Notes: generated by a model from the letters alone, not told the origin. A stretch of DNA of 64,000 nucleotides from Mucilaginibacter galii (GCF_014635825.1 NZ_BMDO01000001.1:992001-1056000), one strand, 5' to 3'. Counted from the first letter of the stretch, positions 37,224-46,352 are shown. Numbers and translations are program-made.

Positions 37224-38224
37224 TACAGTCGGGTCTCCCGTTCAAATTGTTCTTTATTAGCTTCCTGTAATACCAGGTTTTTCTTCACTACCGGCAATGG
37301 CATCAGCGTATCGTAATGATTAGAATTGATAACCGATTGGTTAGATACCTTACGCGGGCCTTCAATTACCCAATCGCTGGTTTTCTTTTTATCAAAACGG
37401 CAGGTATTACAAATAAATTCTTCAACCTCGCCATACTGGTCTTTACGCGCTGTTACGCGTAAAACGTCTTCGCCTTTATACCAAAGTGTTACTTTACCGC
37501 TGCATTTTTCATGTTCGCAATCGCGGTGCGCTTCAACAGGTTTGGTAAACCAAACACGGTTTTTAAAGCGGAAAGTACGGTCGGTTAAGGCACCTACCGG
37601 ACAAACGTCAATTACGTTACCTGAAAAATCGTTATCAACCGCTTTTTGTATATAGGTTGATATTTCTGAATGATCGCCACGGTTCAATACGCCGTGTACA
37701 CGTTGGTTAGTGATCTGATCGGCCGTGTAAACACAACGGTAGCACAAAATGCAGCGCGTCATGTGCAGTTGTATCTTATCGCCTATGTCAATTCTTTCAA
37801 ACGTGCGGCGGTCAAACTCATAACGGGTTTTAGCAGCGCCGTGCTCAAAGCCTAAATCTTGCAGGTGGCACTCACCAGCCTGATCACATACCGGGCAATC
37901 CAACGGGTGATTTAGCAAAAGCATTTCCACCACACCTTTACGTGCTTCAATAACTTCAGGCGAAGTAATATTCTGCACTTCCATACCATCCATTACCGTG
38001 GTACGGCATGATGCTACCAGCTTAGGCATAGGGCGCGGGTCTTTTTCAGAACCCTTGCTTACTTTAACCAAACAGGTACGGCATTTACCGCCGCTACCTT
38101 CCAGCTTGGAGTAGTAGCACATAGCAGGCGGCACAATATCCCCCCCTATTTGCCTTGCAGCATTTAGAATGGATGTGCCTGGTTCAACCTCAACACTTAT
38201 TCCGTCAATACTAACTTTAAACAT
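37223..38224 (-). CDS. nuoG: NADH-quinone oxidoreductase subunit G, short form
   Basis: 333 residues, far shorter than the roughly 900 of E. coli. The iron-sulfur part is complete: a 2Fe-2S set (MCYYSKLEGSGGKCRTCLV ... VASC), the His-ligated N5 motif (HPLDCPVCDQAGECHLQDLG) and N4 (RCILCYRCV ... DVCPVGAL). A remnant of the molybdopterin-type Fe-S domain follows (HRDCEHEKC, FICNTCRFD), then the chain ends; the large molybdopterin-like domain is absent. This short form is usual in Bacteroidota. It overlaps nuoH by one base. Confidence 0.95.
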   Translation of the reverse strand: MFKVSIDGISVEVEPGTSILNAARQIGGDIVPPAMCYYSKLEGSGGKCRTCLVKVSKGSEKDPRPMPKLVASCRTTVMDGMEVQNITSPEVIEARKGVVEMLLLNHPLDCPVCDQAGECHLQDLGFEHGAAKTRYEFDRRTFERIDIGDKIQLHMTRCILCYRCVYTADQITNQRVHGVLNRGDHSEISTYIQKAVDNDFSGNVIDVCPVGALTDRTFRFKNRVWFTKPVEAHRDCEHEKCSGKVTLWYKGEDVLRVTARKDQYGEVEEFICNTCRFDKKKTSDWVIEGPRKVSNQSVINSNHYDTLMPLPVVKKNLVLQEANKEQFERETRL

Positions 38225-38226
38225 TG

Positions 38227-38604
38227 CTAACCTTTGTTTCTAATAAAAGCAATATAATCGCCGTTCATTATTATTTCATGTTCAGGCTTTGGAGCAAGTT
38301 GGTAAACATATACCCAACACCTGATCTCTTCTTCATCTATCCGCACCCATTGCTGTTTACGGTTGTATTCTTCTCCTTCGTACTCGTCTAATACTTCAAA
38401 TACATGATCTGTATCAGCAATACGGTAAACTTCACCTTTAATGTAACCTGTTGTACCGTCTACAAAAGCAGGATACTTACCCAGGTTAATCAGCATCCCT
38501 TGCAGTTCTCCATGGCTTACATATTCCAGAGAGTTATTGAGGGACTGCATCACCTCGTTATTAAAATGCCTTAGCAAGGTGCCATATACAAACAAATATT
38601 CCAT
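38227..38604 (-). CDS. Gamma-glutamylcyclotransferase/AIG2-like protein inside the nuo operon
   Basis: 125 residues. FVYGTLLRHFNNEV is the substrate-binding loop of the GGCT/AIG2 fold, and VLDEYEGEEYNR carries the conserved catalytic Glu; GYIKGEVYRI is another family strand. Enzymes of this fold cyclise gamma-glutamyl groups to 5-oxoproline. It sits between a small unknown gene and nuoG, two bases before nuoG, so it is co-transcribed with complex I genes although it has no known part in that complex. Confidence 0.9.
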   Translation of the reverse strand: MEYLFVYGTLLRHFNNEVMQSLNNSLEYVSHGELQGMLINLGKYPAFVDGTTGYIKGEVYRIADTDHVFEVLDEYEGEEYNRKQQWVRIDEEEIRCWVYVYQLAPKPEHEIIMNGDYIAFIRNKG

Positions 38605-38627
38605 TTGTCTATGCCGCCTTGTTATTA

Positions 38628-38936
38628 TTAGAGCTGATACTCCTTCACTATACGCGTTCCGTCTTCGGCACGGCCCATCTCTACATCTATCTTAGCCCCT
38701 TTTAATATGGGCGACTCCTCTAATATTGGTTTCAGATTTCTGAACAATACCTCGGGGTCGTGAGTACTTAGGAAAAAGATAGCCTGGTTGTTGGCTTCGT
38801 CTAATTCGTAGGTATCGTACACACCTACTTTGTGGTAAGTTACTCCTCTTTCAATCCCGTCTTGTAACTTGTCTAAATAATCAAAGTCCTCTGTTTTATA
38901 GTTGAACCTGATAGTTACCGGATGTAAATCTGCCAT
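38628..38936 (-). CDS. Small conserved-looking protein of unknown function inside the nuo operon
   Basis: 102 residues, acidic, no signal peptide or membrane segment. It has an alternating strand and helix pattern (HPVTIRFNYKTEDFDYLDKLQDGIE, AIFFLSTHDPEVLFRNLKPILEE, GAKIDVEMGRAEDGTRIVKEYQL) resembling a small ferredoxin-like alpha/beta fold. I do not recognise the family. It lies between nuoF and the cyclotransferase gene with short spacings of 63 and 23 bases. Confidence 0.8.
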   Translation of the reverse strand: MADLHPVTIRFNYKTEDFDYLDKLQDGIERGVTYHKVGVYDTYELDEANNQAIFFLSTHDPEVLFRNLKPILEESPILKGAKIDVEMGRAEDGTRIVKEYQL

Positions 38937-38999
38937 TTGGTTATAATATTAATGCTGTTTGTAAATATATTAACTAACTGGCTTTTATTCTGATTACCC

Positions 39000-40355
39000 T
39001 TAAGCTACCACCGGTGTCAGCGGATCTGCGTAATGTGCCAGTCCAAAATTACCGGCCACCGCAGCCTGCGGGTTTGTTACATGCCATTCAAACTCGTCGC
39101 GGAAATGACGGATGGCACTGGCTACAGGCCATGCTGCCGCATCACCCAGCGGACAAATCGTATTTCCTTCTATTTTCTTTGATACATCTACCAACAGATC
39201 CATGTCGCTTAACTTACCATGGCCATGCTCTAAGCGGTGTAATACCTTCTCCATCCAGCCGGTACCTTCACGGCAAGGCGAACACTGTCCGCAGCTTTCA
39301 TGATGATAAAAGCGGGCAAAATTCCAAGTGTTGCGTACAATACACTGGTCTTCGTCAAAAGCAATAAAACCGCCCGAACCCATCATGGTACCGGTTACAA
39401 AACCACCTTCTGATAAACCTTCGTAGCTCATTAACCGGGCATCACCTGCTGCAGTTTTGAGTATGAGGTTAGCAGGCAAAATAGGCACCGATGAACCACC
39501 GGCTACTACTGCTTTTAGGCGTTTTCCGTTAGCTATACCGCCGCAATATTCATCCGAATAGATGAACTCTTCTACAGGCACACCTAAATCAATTTCATAA
39601 ACGCCCGGCTTTTTCAAATTACCACCGGCCGAGATCAATTTAGTACCGGTACTGCGGCCTATACCAATTTTAGCATACTCATCACCACCATCACGAATGA
39701 TGGGAACGGTTGCAGCGATTGATTCTACGTTGTTAACCACCGTTGGGCAGCCATACAAACCTGCAATAGCCGGAAATGGCGGCTTAATACGCGGGTTACC
39801 ACGCTTGCCTTCCAGTGATTCAATTAATGCTGTTTCCTCACCGCAAATGTAGGCACCTCCTCCGGGCTGTACATAAAGTTCGAGGTCGTAACCTGTGCCT
39901 AAAATGTTTGTACCTAAGAAGCCGGCATTCTTAGCTTCGGCAATCGCTTTTTCCAGGATGCGGATCTGCGGCATCATTTCACCACGTACATAAATGTAAG
40001 AGGTTTTAGCACCCAGCGCATAACTGGCTATAATCATTCCCTCAATTAATAAGTGAGGGATGTAAGTCATTAAATAACGGTCTTTGAATGTACCGGGTTC
40101 TGATTCATCGGCGTTGCACACCAGGTAACGTGGTACACCTTCAGGCTTGGCCAAAAAGCTCCACTTCATACCCGTTGGGAAACCTGCACCACCACGGCCG
40201 CGCAAGCCCGATTTTTTCACTTCTTCCACCACATCATCTGGCGAAAGTGTTTTCAGGGCTTTCTCTACCGATGCATAACCACCTTTGGAGCGGTACACCT
40301 CATAAGTATTGATGCCGGGTACGTTAATATGTTCGAGTAATAATTTTCGTCCCAT
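39000..40355 (-). CDS. nuoF: NADH-quinone oxidoreductase subunit F
   Basis: 451 residues. The FMN/NADH site is [16 protein letters not shown] near residue 50 and [25 protein letters not shown]; the N3 cluster ligands are [14 protein letters not shown] and the later Cys in [10 protein letters not shown]. It oxidises NADH and passes electrons to NuoG. It overlaps nuoE by one base. Confidence 0.98.
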   Translation of the reverse strand: MGRKLLLEHINVPGINTYEVYRSKGGYASVEKALKTLSPDDVVEEVKKSGLRGRGGAGFPTGMKWSFLAKPEGVPRYLVCNADESEPGTFKDRYLMTYIPHLLIEGMIIASYALGAKTSYIYVRGEMMPQIRILEKAIAEAKNAGFLGTNILGTGYDLELYVQPGGGAYICGEETALIESLEGKRGNPRIKPPFPAIAGLYGCPTVVNNVESIAATVPIIRDGGDEYAKIGIGRSTGTKLISAGGNLKKPGVYEIDLGVPVEEFIYSDEYCGGIANGKRLKAVVAGGSSVPILPANLILKTAAGDARLMSYEGLSEGGFVTGTMMGSGGFIAFDEDQCIVRNTWNFARFYHHESCGQCSPCREGTGWMEKVLHRLEHGHGKLSDMDLLVDVSKKIEGNTICPLGDAAAWPVASAIRHFRDEFEWHVTNPQAAVAGNFGLAHYADPLTPVVA

Positions 40356-40885
40356 TAGTTATTAGCCTTTACTTTTAAATCACTAATTAACTGGTTAACC
40401 GACACTGGAGTCAGTTTTTCATAAAATGTATATTCGGGGCCTATTTGCAAAACCGGGCCAAAGCCACAGGCTGCCAGGCACTCCACGCCGCGCCAGCTAA
40501 ATAAGCCGTCGGGTGTAATTTCGCCTTCTTTAACGCCTAACGTCTGCTCAATTTGGTCCATGATCTTTTCGGCACCTACCAGGCAACAAGGTCCGGTACG
40601 GCAAACCTCTAACATGTACTTGCCCTGTGGGCGTAAAAAGTACATGGTATAAAAGGTAGCTACTTCATAAACCTCTATCGACTCAATGCGCAGGTATTCA
40701 GCTACCTTATCCATAGCCTCGGCACTTAACCAACCCTGCTCAGCCTGTACGGCATGCAGTATTGGCAACAAAGCCGATTTTTGCTTACCTTCGGGATAAC
40801 GGCTTACCATATCAGCCATTTCGGCCAATAAAGCTGGCGAGAAGGCTGCAGTTGGGTGATTTTGGGTATCTTCTACTCTAAGCAT
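40355..40885 (-). CDS. nuoE: NADH-quinone oxidoreductase subunit E
   Basis: 176 residues. A thioredoxin-like 2Fe-2S protein: EVATFYTMYFLRPQGKYMLEVCRTGPCCLVGAEKI and VECLAACGFGPVLQI carry the four cysteines of cluster N1a. It overlaps nuoD by eight bases at its start and nuoF by one base at its stop, so translation is tightly coupled. Confidence 0.97.
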   Translation of the reverse strand: MLRVEDTQNHPTAAFSPALLAEMADMVSRYPEGKQKSALLPILHAVQAEQGWLSAEAMDKVAEYLRIESIEVYEVATFYTMYFLRPQGKYMLEVCRTGPCCLVGAEKIMDQIEQTLGVKEGEITPDGLFSWRGVECLAACGFGPVLQIGPEYTFYEKLTPVSVNQLISDLKVKANN

Positions 40886-42098
40886 CTAACTCTCCGGCTA
40901 TAACGTTTAAACTGCTCATATTAATAATTGCATCCGAGAGCATCATTCCGCGGCTCATATCGGCATACATGCTGTAATTGATAAAGCTTGGCCTGCGGAA
41001 ATGCAAACGGTAAGGAGAGCGGCCACCATCGTTAACGAGGTAAAAACCCAGTTCGCCGTTGGCGCCTTCTACCGAATGATATACCTCGCCCACCGGGGTT
41101 GGAATTTCGCCCATCACTATTTTGAAGTGATAGATCAATGCTTCCATATTGTTGTACACTTCCTCTTTTGGAGGCAGGTAAAACTCAGGTACATCAGCAT
41201 GAAATATATTCGGGTCTTCTTTCTCTATTTTATCCAAAGCCTGCTGTATCATACGCATGCTCTGTTTCATTTCTTCGTTACGCACCAGGAAACGGTCGTA
41301 CACATCACCGGTAGTACCTACGGGTACTTCAAAATCAAAATCTTCGTAAGAGCAATAAGGATTCATGGCTCTTACATCATAATCTACACCGGTGGCACGC
41401 AATATAGGGCCGCTCCAGCTATAATCCAAAGCTGCTTCCTGTGTTACCGGGGCAACGCCGCGGGTACGGTCAATAAAGATGCGGTTACGGTTAAACAGCG
41501 ATTCGAACTCGTGCAATACCTTAGGAAAATCTGCCAAAAACTTGCGGATCTTGGCAAAGGCAATATCGTTAAAGTTACGCTCAAAACCGCCTAACCTGCC
41601 CACATTGGTAGTTAAACGCGAGCCGCAAACTTCTTCATAAATTTCATAAATGGCCTCACGGTATTCCATCATGTAAAGGAAACCTGTAAAAGCACCGGTA
41701 TCCACACCCAATACGCCGTTACAAATAATGTGATCGGCTATGCGGGCCAGCTCCATCATAATTACCCGAAGGTAATCTACTCGTTTAGGGGTGCTGATGC
41801 CTAACAGTTTTTCTACTGTCATGTGCCAGCCCATATTGTTGATGGGGGCCGAGCAGTAGTTTAACCGGTCGGTTAGCGGGGTAATTTGATAGAACGGACG
41901 ATGTTCGGCAATTTTTTCAAACGCACGGTGTATATAACCTATGGTTGATACGCCGCTTACAATGCGCTCGCCATCCATTTGCAAAACGTTTTGAAAAACG
42001 CCGTGCGTGGCAGGATGTGTTGGCCCCAGGTTAAGGGTACTCAACTCGCTTTGCAGGTTGGTATCGGTATTAGTATTTAACGAAGGAAAATTCTGCAT
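40878..42098 (-). CDS. nuoD: NADH-quinone oxidoreductase subunit D
   Basis: 406 residues. LGPTHPATHGVFQNVLQMDGERI near the N-terminus, GYIHRAFEKIAEHRPFYQ, CSAPINNMGWHMTVEKLLGI and YHSVEGANGELGFYLVNDGGRSPYRLHFRRPSF mark the 49-kDa quinone-site subunit, related to NiFe hydrogenases but without metal. NuoC and NuoD are separate genes here, not fused. Confidence 0.98.
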   Translation of the reverse strand: MQNFPSLNTNTDTNLQSELSTLNLGPTHPATHGVFQNVLQMDGERIVSGVSTIGYIHRAFEKIAEHRPFYQITPLTDRLNYCSAPINNMGWHMTVEKLLGISTPKRVDYLRVIMMELARIADHIICNGVLGVDTGAFTGFLYMMEYREAIYEIYEEVCGSRLTTNVGRLGGFERNFNDIAFAKIRKFLADFPKVLHEFESLFNRNRIFIDRTRGVAPVTQEAALDYSWSGPILRATGVDYDVRAMNPYCSYEDFDFEVPVGTTGDVYDRFLVRNEEMKQSMRMIQQALDKIEKEDPNIFHADVPEFYLPPKEEVYNNMEALIYHFKIVMGEIPTPVGEVYHSVEGANGELGFYLVNDGGRSPYRLHFRRPSFINYSMYADMSRGMMLSDAIINMSSLNVIAGELDA

Positions 42099-42100
42099 AG

Positions 42101-42604
42101 TTATCTTCCGAAATAAAAATCTTTTTTGTCAACACGGTTAGGATCCTCCAGCGGGTATTCTTTACGCATGGGGAAAACGGTCATATCATCCACATTTAAA
42201 ATGCGAACCAGGTTAGGGTGACCTTCAAAGTCAACACCAAAGAAATCGTATGTTTCGCGCTCCATCCAGTTAGCACCGTTCCAAAGCACGGTTGCCGTAG
42301 GGATGCGCACATCATTAGCCGGCAAATATACCTTAACTCTTATACGCACATTGTGAACCAGGCTATGCAAGTGATAAATTACACCAATAGCATTTTCCTG
42401 CTCGGGGTAGTGTATGGCGGTAATATCGGTAAGGTAAATAAACTGTAAAGACGAATCCTGTTTAAGGTAGGTTAATACATCTATAATATTTTCGCGGGTG
42501 GTTTCGGCGGTAAGCAAGCCATAAGGCTCACCGGTAAAAGTTACCAGCTCACCAAACTTACCGGTAACCTGCTGCTGTAATATTTCGTTGTTTAATGCGC
42601 CCAT
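42101..42604 (-). CDS. nuoC: NADH-quinone oxidoreductase subunit C
   Basis: 167 residues. LQFIYLTDITAIHYPEQ, the VRIRVKVYLPANDVRIPTATVLWNGANWMERETYDFFGVDFEGHPNLVRIL signature of the 30-kDa subunit, and the C-terminal FPMRKEYPLEDPNR are clear. It starts on the last base of nuoB (TAATG overlap) and ends two bases before nuoD. Confidence 0.97.
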   Translation of the reverse strand: MGALNNEILQQQVTGKFGELVTFTGEPYGLLTAETTRENIIDVLTYLKQDSSLQFIYLTDITAIHYPEQENAIGVIYHLHSLVHNVRIRVKVYLPANDVRIPTATVLWNGANWMERETYDFFGVDFEGHPNLVRILNVDDMTVFPMRKEYPLEDPNRVDKKDFYFGR

Positions 42605-43146
42605 TACTGTATTCCGTATGAAGCCAATAATTTAGTGTATTCAGGCGAATCGCGGCGGCGCAGCGCTTCGGTTCTTACCAACTCCTGAATATTCATGAAG
42701 CCATCGATAATACCTTCGGGGCGGGGCGGACAACCGGGAACGTATACGTCAACCGGAATAATCTCATCAATACCCTGTAATACCGAATAGGTATCAAATA
42801 TACCACCGCTTGAAGCGCAGGCGCCAACAGCTATCACCCAACGGGGCTCGGCCATTTGCAAATATACCTGGCGCAGAACGGGAGCCATTTTTTTAGAGAT
42901 GGTACCCATTACCATTAACAAATCGGCCTGGCGTGGCGAAAAACTCAAACGCTCGGCACCAAAACGTGAAAGGTCATAATTGGAACCCATGGTAGCCATA
43001 AACTCTATACCACAGCAAGAAGTGGCAAAAGGCAGCGGCCACAACGAGTGCGAACGTGCTAAACCAATGGCCTTATCTAAACTGGTAGCAAAAAATCCTG
43101 AACCTTCAACACCCGGTGGGGCATTAACTATCTGAACATCACTCAT
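42604..43146 (-). CDS. nuoB: NADH-quinone oxidoreductase subunit B
   Basis: 180 residues. The N2 cluster ligands are visible: the paired cysteines in ATSCCGIEFMA, then GACASSGGIFDTY and VDVYVPGCPPRPEGIIDG. N2 passes electrons to quinone. A 114-base gap separates it from nuoA. A -7-like TAAATTTG (43185-43192, minus strand) and a palindrome in that gap hint at a separate promoter or processing site. Confidence 0.98.
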   Translation of the reverse strand: MSDVQIVNAPPGVEGSGFFATSLDKAIGLARSHSLWPLPFATSCCGIEFMATMGSNYDLSRFGAERLSFSPRQADLLMVMGTISKKMAPVLRQVYLQMAEPRWVIAVGACASSGGIFDTYSVLQGIDEIIPVDVYVPGCPPRPEGIIDGFMNIQELVRTEALRRRDSPEYTKLLASYGIQ

Positions 43147-43184
43147 TGATAATAACTGCTAAATCCGCGTAAAACGGAGGTTTA

Positions 43185-43192
43185 CAAATTTA
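43185..43192 (-). promoter_or_regulatory. Candidate internal -7 box (TAAATTTG) before nuoB
   Basis: It matches TAnnTTTG on the minus strand 38 bases upstream of nuoB, inside an otherwise tightly packed operon. No good -33 element is seen, so the call is weak. Confidence 0.3.
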
Positions 43193-43238
43193 TTATAATT
43201 AACGTGATATCGTATAGTGTAATATGTACAAGGTAGTA

Positions 43239-43255
43239 TTTAGAACCGTTCTAAA
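43239..43255. repeat. 17-bp palindrome between nuoA and nuoB
   Basis: TTTAGAAC-C-GTTCTAAA, perfect 8-bp arms around one base, just after the nuoA stop. It could be an operator-like site or an mRNA-processing signal; nothing in the sequence decides. Confidence 0.5.
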
Positions 43256-43260
43256 CTGGC

Positions 43261-43632
43261 TTAGTCCCAGTCTAATGCGCCCTTCTTAAGCACATAAATG
43301 AAGCCTAAAAGCAACGTGGCCATAAAGATGAACATCTCAATTAAGCCTTCGGTGCCCATGGCTTTAAAGTTAACCGCCCAAGGGTACATAAAGATAACCT
43401 CTACATCGAAAAGCACGAATAGGATGGCTACCAGAAAGTATTTAATAGAAACAGGTGTACGCGCGTTACCCACTACCTCAATCCCTGACTCAAAGGGAGT
43501 CAGCTTGTCGGCAGTTTTACGTTTTGGACCCAGTTTATGGGTAAAAAACATAGTAGTTACCACAAAGCCAATAGCAACCAGCATCTGGATGATAATGGGT
43601 AGGTAATTAACGGGTAAACTTTGTGCTTCCAT
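43261..43632 (-). CDS. nuoA: NADH-quinone oxidoreductase subunit A
   Basis: 123 residues with three membrane helices. KTADKLTPFESGIEVVGNARTPVSIKYFLVAILFVLFDVEVIFMYPWAV is the NuoA/ND3 signature, though the usual Cys of the TM1-2 loop (YECG) is replaced here by Ser (FESG). It is the first gene of the nuo operon. TATATTTG at 43637-43644 on the minus strand lies just before the ATG. Confidence 0.97.
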   Translation of the reverse strand: MEAQSLPVNYLPIIIQMLVAIGFVVTTMFFTHKLGPKRKTADKLTPFESGIEVVGNARTPVSIKYFLVAILFVLFDVEVIFMYPWAVNFKAMGTEGLIEMFIFMATLLLGFIYVLKKGALDWD

Positions 43633-43636
43633 GCAG

Positions 43637-43644
43637 CAAATATA
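43637..43644 (-). promoter_or_regulatory. Candidate -7 box (TATATTTG) of the nuo operon
   Basis: It matches TAnnTTTG and lies only four bases before the nuoA ATG, after the terminator of the upstream TPR gene. It implies a leaderless or near-leaderless transcript, or a coincidental match. T-rich sequence occupies the -33 area. Confidence 0.45.
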
Positions 43645-43660
43645 ATCGAAATGTTGAATA

Positions 43661-43689
43661 AAGAAAAAGGCCGCATATTATTGCGGCCT
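43661..43689 (-). terminator. Terminator after the TPR gene
   Basis: An 8-bp stem (AGGCCGCA / TGCGGCCT on the minus strand) with a 6-base loop, followed in the minus direction by TTTTTCTTT. It insulates the nuo operon from the tonB-side genes. Confidence 0.88.
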
Positions 43690-43711
43690 GTTGTTATTAA
43701 GCGAGTGGTTA

Positions 43712-45412
43712 TTACTTGCCTTTTGCGGCTGCACCACCTTTACGTTTAAAGTAATCGAGCGCCGGCCTGTTGGTTGGATCGGCTTCACGGGCTTTGGTAT
43801 AATTTTCGGATGCTTTAGCAGCATCTTTCTCTTTATACTCGGCATAAGCACCTAAGTAAGCATAAGCTTCGGCTAAGTTTTTCTTATCAGCCTCCGTTGG
43901 GGTTGGCTTAGCAGTAGTATACTCAATCAGTTTTTCATAGAATGGTTTGGCATAACCTACAATGTTGTTACGGTCCTTTTCTTTCAAATCATACAATCTT
44001 GCGCGATATAAAGTAACCATGGTGTTAGGCGTGGTTAACTTTGATTGGATGTGTGAGAAAGCAGAGTCTGCTTTAACCAATAACATGGTATCTGCTACAG
44101 GCTTAGGTGTTGCTTTGCTCGACAGTTGATCGCCATAAGCAAAGTAGTAGCTAAAACCTTCAGAGAAGTAATCGTTCAAAGTAGCCTTGTTCGATTTAGA
44201 AACGTATTGAGCATAGTTATCACCTGCCTTCACAAATTGACGTTTAGCGTAGTAGATTTTAGCTATATCGGCATATAAATCGCCCATGGTGGTATCTAAC
44301 TGAACTGTTTTCTCAAAAGTTTGCAGTGCAGCAGTGGTATCTTTAGCTTTTAACTGTATACGGCCTAAATAATAATAATCATAAGGAATTACTCGCTTAG
44401 GGTCAGCTTTAGTTAACCAAGTATTCAAAGCAGTATTAGCGGTAGTATAATCTGCATTTTCATATCCTGCGTAACCTAAATAGCGATAAGCTCTTAAGTT
44501 AGCGTTTGGCATTTTAGATAATGCAGTAGCTTCCTCTTGCAATTCTTTAAATTTACCTGCCTGGTATAAAAAGTCGGCATAGCGTAAACGCGACTCTACA
44601 GAGTTATCGGTCAAGCTTAAAAATTTACGGTATTGCTCAACAGCTTCGTTCACTTTAGCTGACGCCTGAGCAGGAACCTTTTGCGCCCAGCGGATATCGG
44701 TTTCGGCCCACTCACGGTAAGCAGGACCAAAATTAGGATCGATAGCTAACGCATCTTTAAATTCCTTTTCCGACTCTTCCCAGTTATTAGCCTGGCGCCA
44801 TACCACACCGGTAGAAACCTTGGCAGCTGCCAGTTTAGGGTTTAAATTCAACGCGTTTTGGTATGCAGTAACCGCTTCAGTATTCTTTAACTGTGAACGG
44901 TAAGCATCGCCCAAAGAAACATAAAGATCAGGATCTTTAGCATTAACAGCAACACCTTTGGTTAACACAGCTACAGCCGCGGCACCATCAGGTTTATCAC
45001 CTAAAAGGTAGCTTTCACCAACATACTGATAAGGCTTGCTGTCTTTACCAGCTAAACTTAAAGCCTGGTTAAAATTGGTTTGCGCACCGGCTTGATCTTT
45101 GTTAGCAAGTGCTACAGCACCTAAACCTGCATAGTTTAATGCCGATTTTGGGTTAGCGGCCAAACCTTTTGTAAAAGTGGCTTTGGCACTATCAACATAT
45201 TCTTGTTCTAAATATACCCAACCCAGGTAAAAGAAATTTTCATCTTTAGTAGACTGTGTAGCTGTCAAGTTTTTAAGCATCGACTTAGCTTTCTGATATT
45301 GTTCGGCGTCAATAGCTTTCTTGGCGTCGGCAAGACTCTGCGCAAAAACTGATGAACCTATAAATACCAGGCCAGTGGCTACCCCTACAATTTTACTGCT
45401 CATATTCTTCAT
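43712..45412 (-). CDS. Secreted TPR-repeat protein
   Basis: 566 residues. A signal peptide (IVGVATGLVFIGSSVFAQS) precedes about ten TPR repeats, for example AEQYQKAKSMLKNL, AVTAYQNALNLNPKLAAAKV, SEKEFKDALAIDPNFGPAY and ALQTFEKTVQLDTTMGDLYADIAKIYYAKRQF. TPR superhelices are protein-binding scaffolds, here probably periplasmic. It lies 25 bases after the PstS-like gene and ends in a terminator, closing the ExbB/TonB gene run; a role in that envelope machine is inferred from position. Confidence 0.9.
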   Translation of the reverse strand: MKNMSSKIVGVATGLVFIGSSVFAQSLADAKKAIDAEQYQKAKSMLKNLTATQSTKDENFFYLGWVYLEQEYVDSAKATFTKGLAANPKSALNYAGLGAVALANKDQAGAQTNFNQALSLAGKDSKPYQYVGESYLLGDKPDGAAAVAVLTKGVAVNAKDPDLYVSLGDAYRSQLKNTEAVTAYQNALNLNPKLAAAKVSTGVVWRQANNWEESEKEFKDALAIDPNFGPAYREWAETDIRWAQKVPAQASAKVNEAVEQYRKFLSLTDNSVESRLRYADFLYQAGKFKELQEEATALSKMPNANLRAYRYLGYAGYENADYTTANTALNTWLTKADPKRVIPYDYYYLGRIQLKAKDTTAALQTFEKTVQLDTTMGDLYADIAKIYYAKRQFVKAGDNYAQYVSKSNKATLNDYFSEGFSYYFAYGDQLSSKATPKPVADTMLLVKADSAFSHIQSKLTTPNTMVTLYRARLYDLKEKDRNNIVGYAKPFYEKLIEYTTAKPTPTEADKKNLAEAYAYLGAYAEYKEKDAAKASENYTKAREADPTNRPALDYFKRKGGAAAKGK

Positions 45413-45437
45413 GGCTCAATTTTATAGTTTAACTTAA

Positions 45438-46352
45438 TTATTTAACAATATTAATTTCCCTCGAAGGGATAGAATCCGGTAATAAACCAGATTTTAGTAT
45501 GATTCTTTGCCCACGGTCGCTGTGCAAAAAATCGGCGAAGGCTGTGGCTAAGCCTTCTCTGCCCGTGCAATTTATATAATACAAGTTGCGACTAAGCGGA
45601 TACTGTTTTAGAGCCAATGTTATCTGCGATGGTTTAAAATACTGTGTCGACGCTTTGTCACGATCGCTACCTTTCACTGCAACAATCTTAACTTTTGCGG
45701 CCGCTGCAGCATAATCATCATCAGGCTCATTTAGCCAGTTAAACCCTACTATGCCAATAGCATTCGGATTTTCACTAACATAAGTAATAACGTCTTTGTT
45801 GTTATTTAAAGCATAAATATTTTTTTGCTTCAACTCTTTACTACCCGATAATTCCTTCAAATACCTTACCAAACTTGAATTAGGGTTATCAAAAACAACG
45901 TTCTTATCCGTCATTAGTTTTCCGTTCAACACCTGTTTTAACTCGTTTACTGTAATTAAAGTATCGTTTGAGCGCTCATTCACTATAATAGCAATAGCAT
46001 CGTGTGCAAAGGGCGTAGTTTCTGGCGGCAGGGTACGGCTGGTAAGTGAAGCGACCTCTTCTGCATTCAATTCGCGTGACAGAATTGCAGTACGAATGCT
46101 GTCGCTCAGCAATAATTTAATTACCTCAGATTCAGGTTTGAATAATAGTTCGGGCTTTGTATCAGGATAGAGTGACTTGAAAACATATTGCTCTTCCTCA
46201 AGTATGGGCTTGAAAGATTCATCGGCCATTAAGAAAGCTTTACCCGATATAGCGGTGTCGTTTTCCTTTAACTTACCCGATTTACGGTTGCACATTACAA
46301 ATGCAACCATCACAACCATACATCCTGCAATTATTTTCAAACTGTTACTCAT
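45438..46352 (-). CDS. PstS-like phosphate-binding-type lipoprotein
   Basis: 304 residues from the ATG at 46350-46352, which overlaps the preceding stop (ATGA); the longer frame reads backwards through that gene. A lipoprotein signal (VVMVAFVMC, Cys21) leads to a PBP-like domain: LKPILEEE-type helix DESFKPILEEEQYVF, FAHDAIAIIVNERSNDTLITVNELKQVL, NSSLVRYLKELSGS and NPNAIGIVGFNWLNEPDDD. These match PstS, but there are no pst permease genes nearby. Its place after TonB suggests a role other than classic phosphate uptake. Confidence 0.85.
   Translation of the reverse strand: MSNSLKIIAGCMVVMVAFVMCNRKSGKLKENDTAISGKAFLMADESFKPILEEEQYVFKSLYPDTKPELLFKPESEVIKLLLSDSIRTAILSRELNAEEVASLTSRTLPPETTPFAHDAIAIIVNERSNDTLITVNELKQVLNGKLMTDKNVVFDNPNSSLVRYLKELSGSKELKQKNIYALNNNKDVITYVSENPNAIGIVGFNWLNEPDDDYAAAAAKVKIVAVKGSDRDKASTQYFKPSQITLALKQYPLSRNLYYINCTGREGLATAFADFLHSDRGQRIILKSGLLPDSIPSREINIVK

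Noticed and set aside
41001..41594. 197-codon plus-strand open frame opposite nuoD
   Set aside because: It is fully antisense to a highly conserved gene, has no recognisable motif, and its composition follows the opposite strand's codon pattern.
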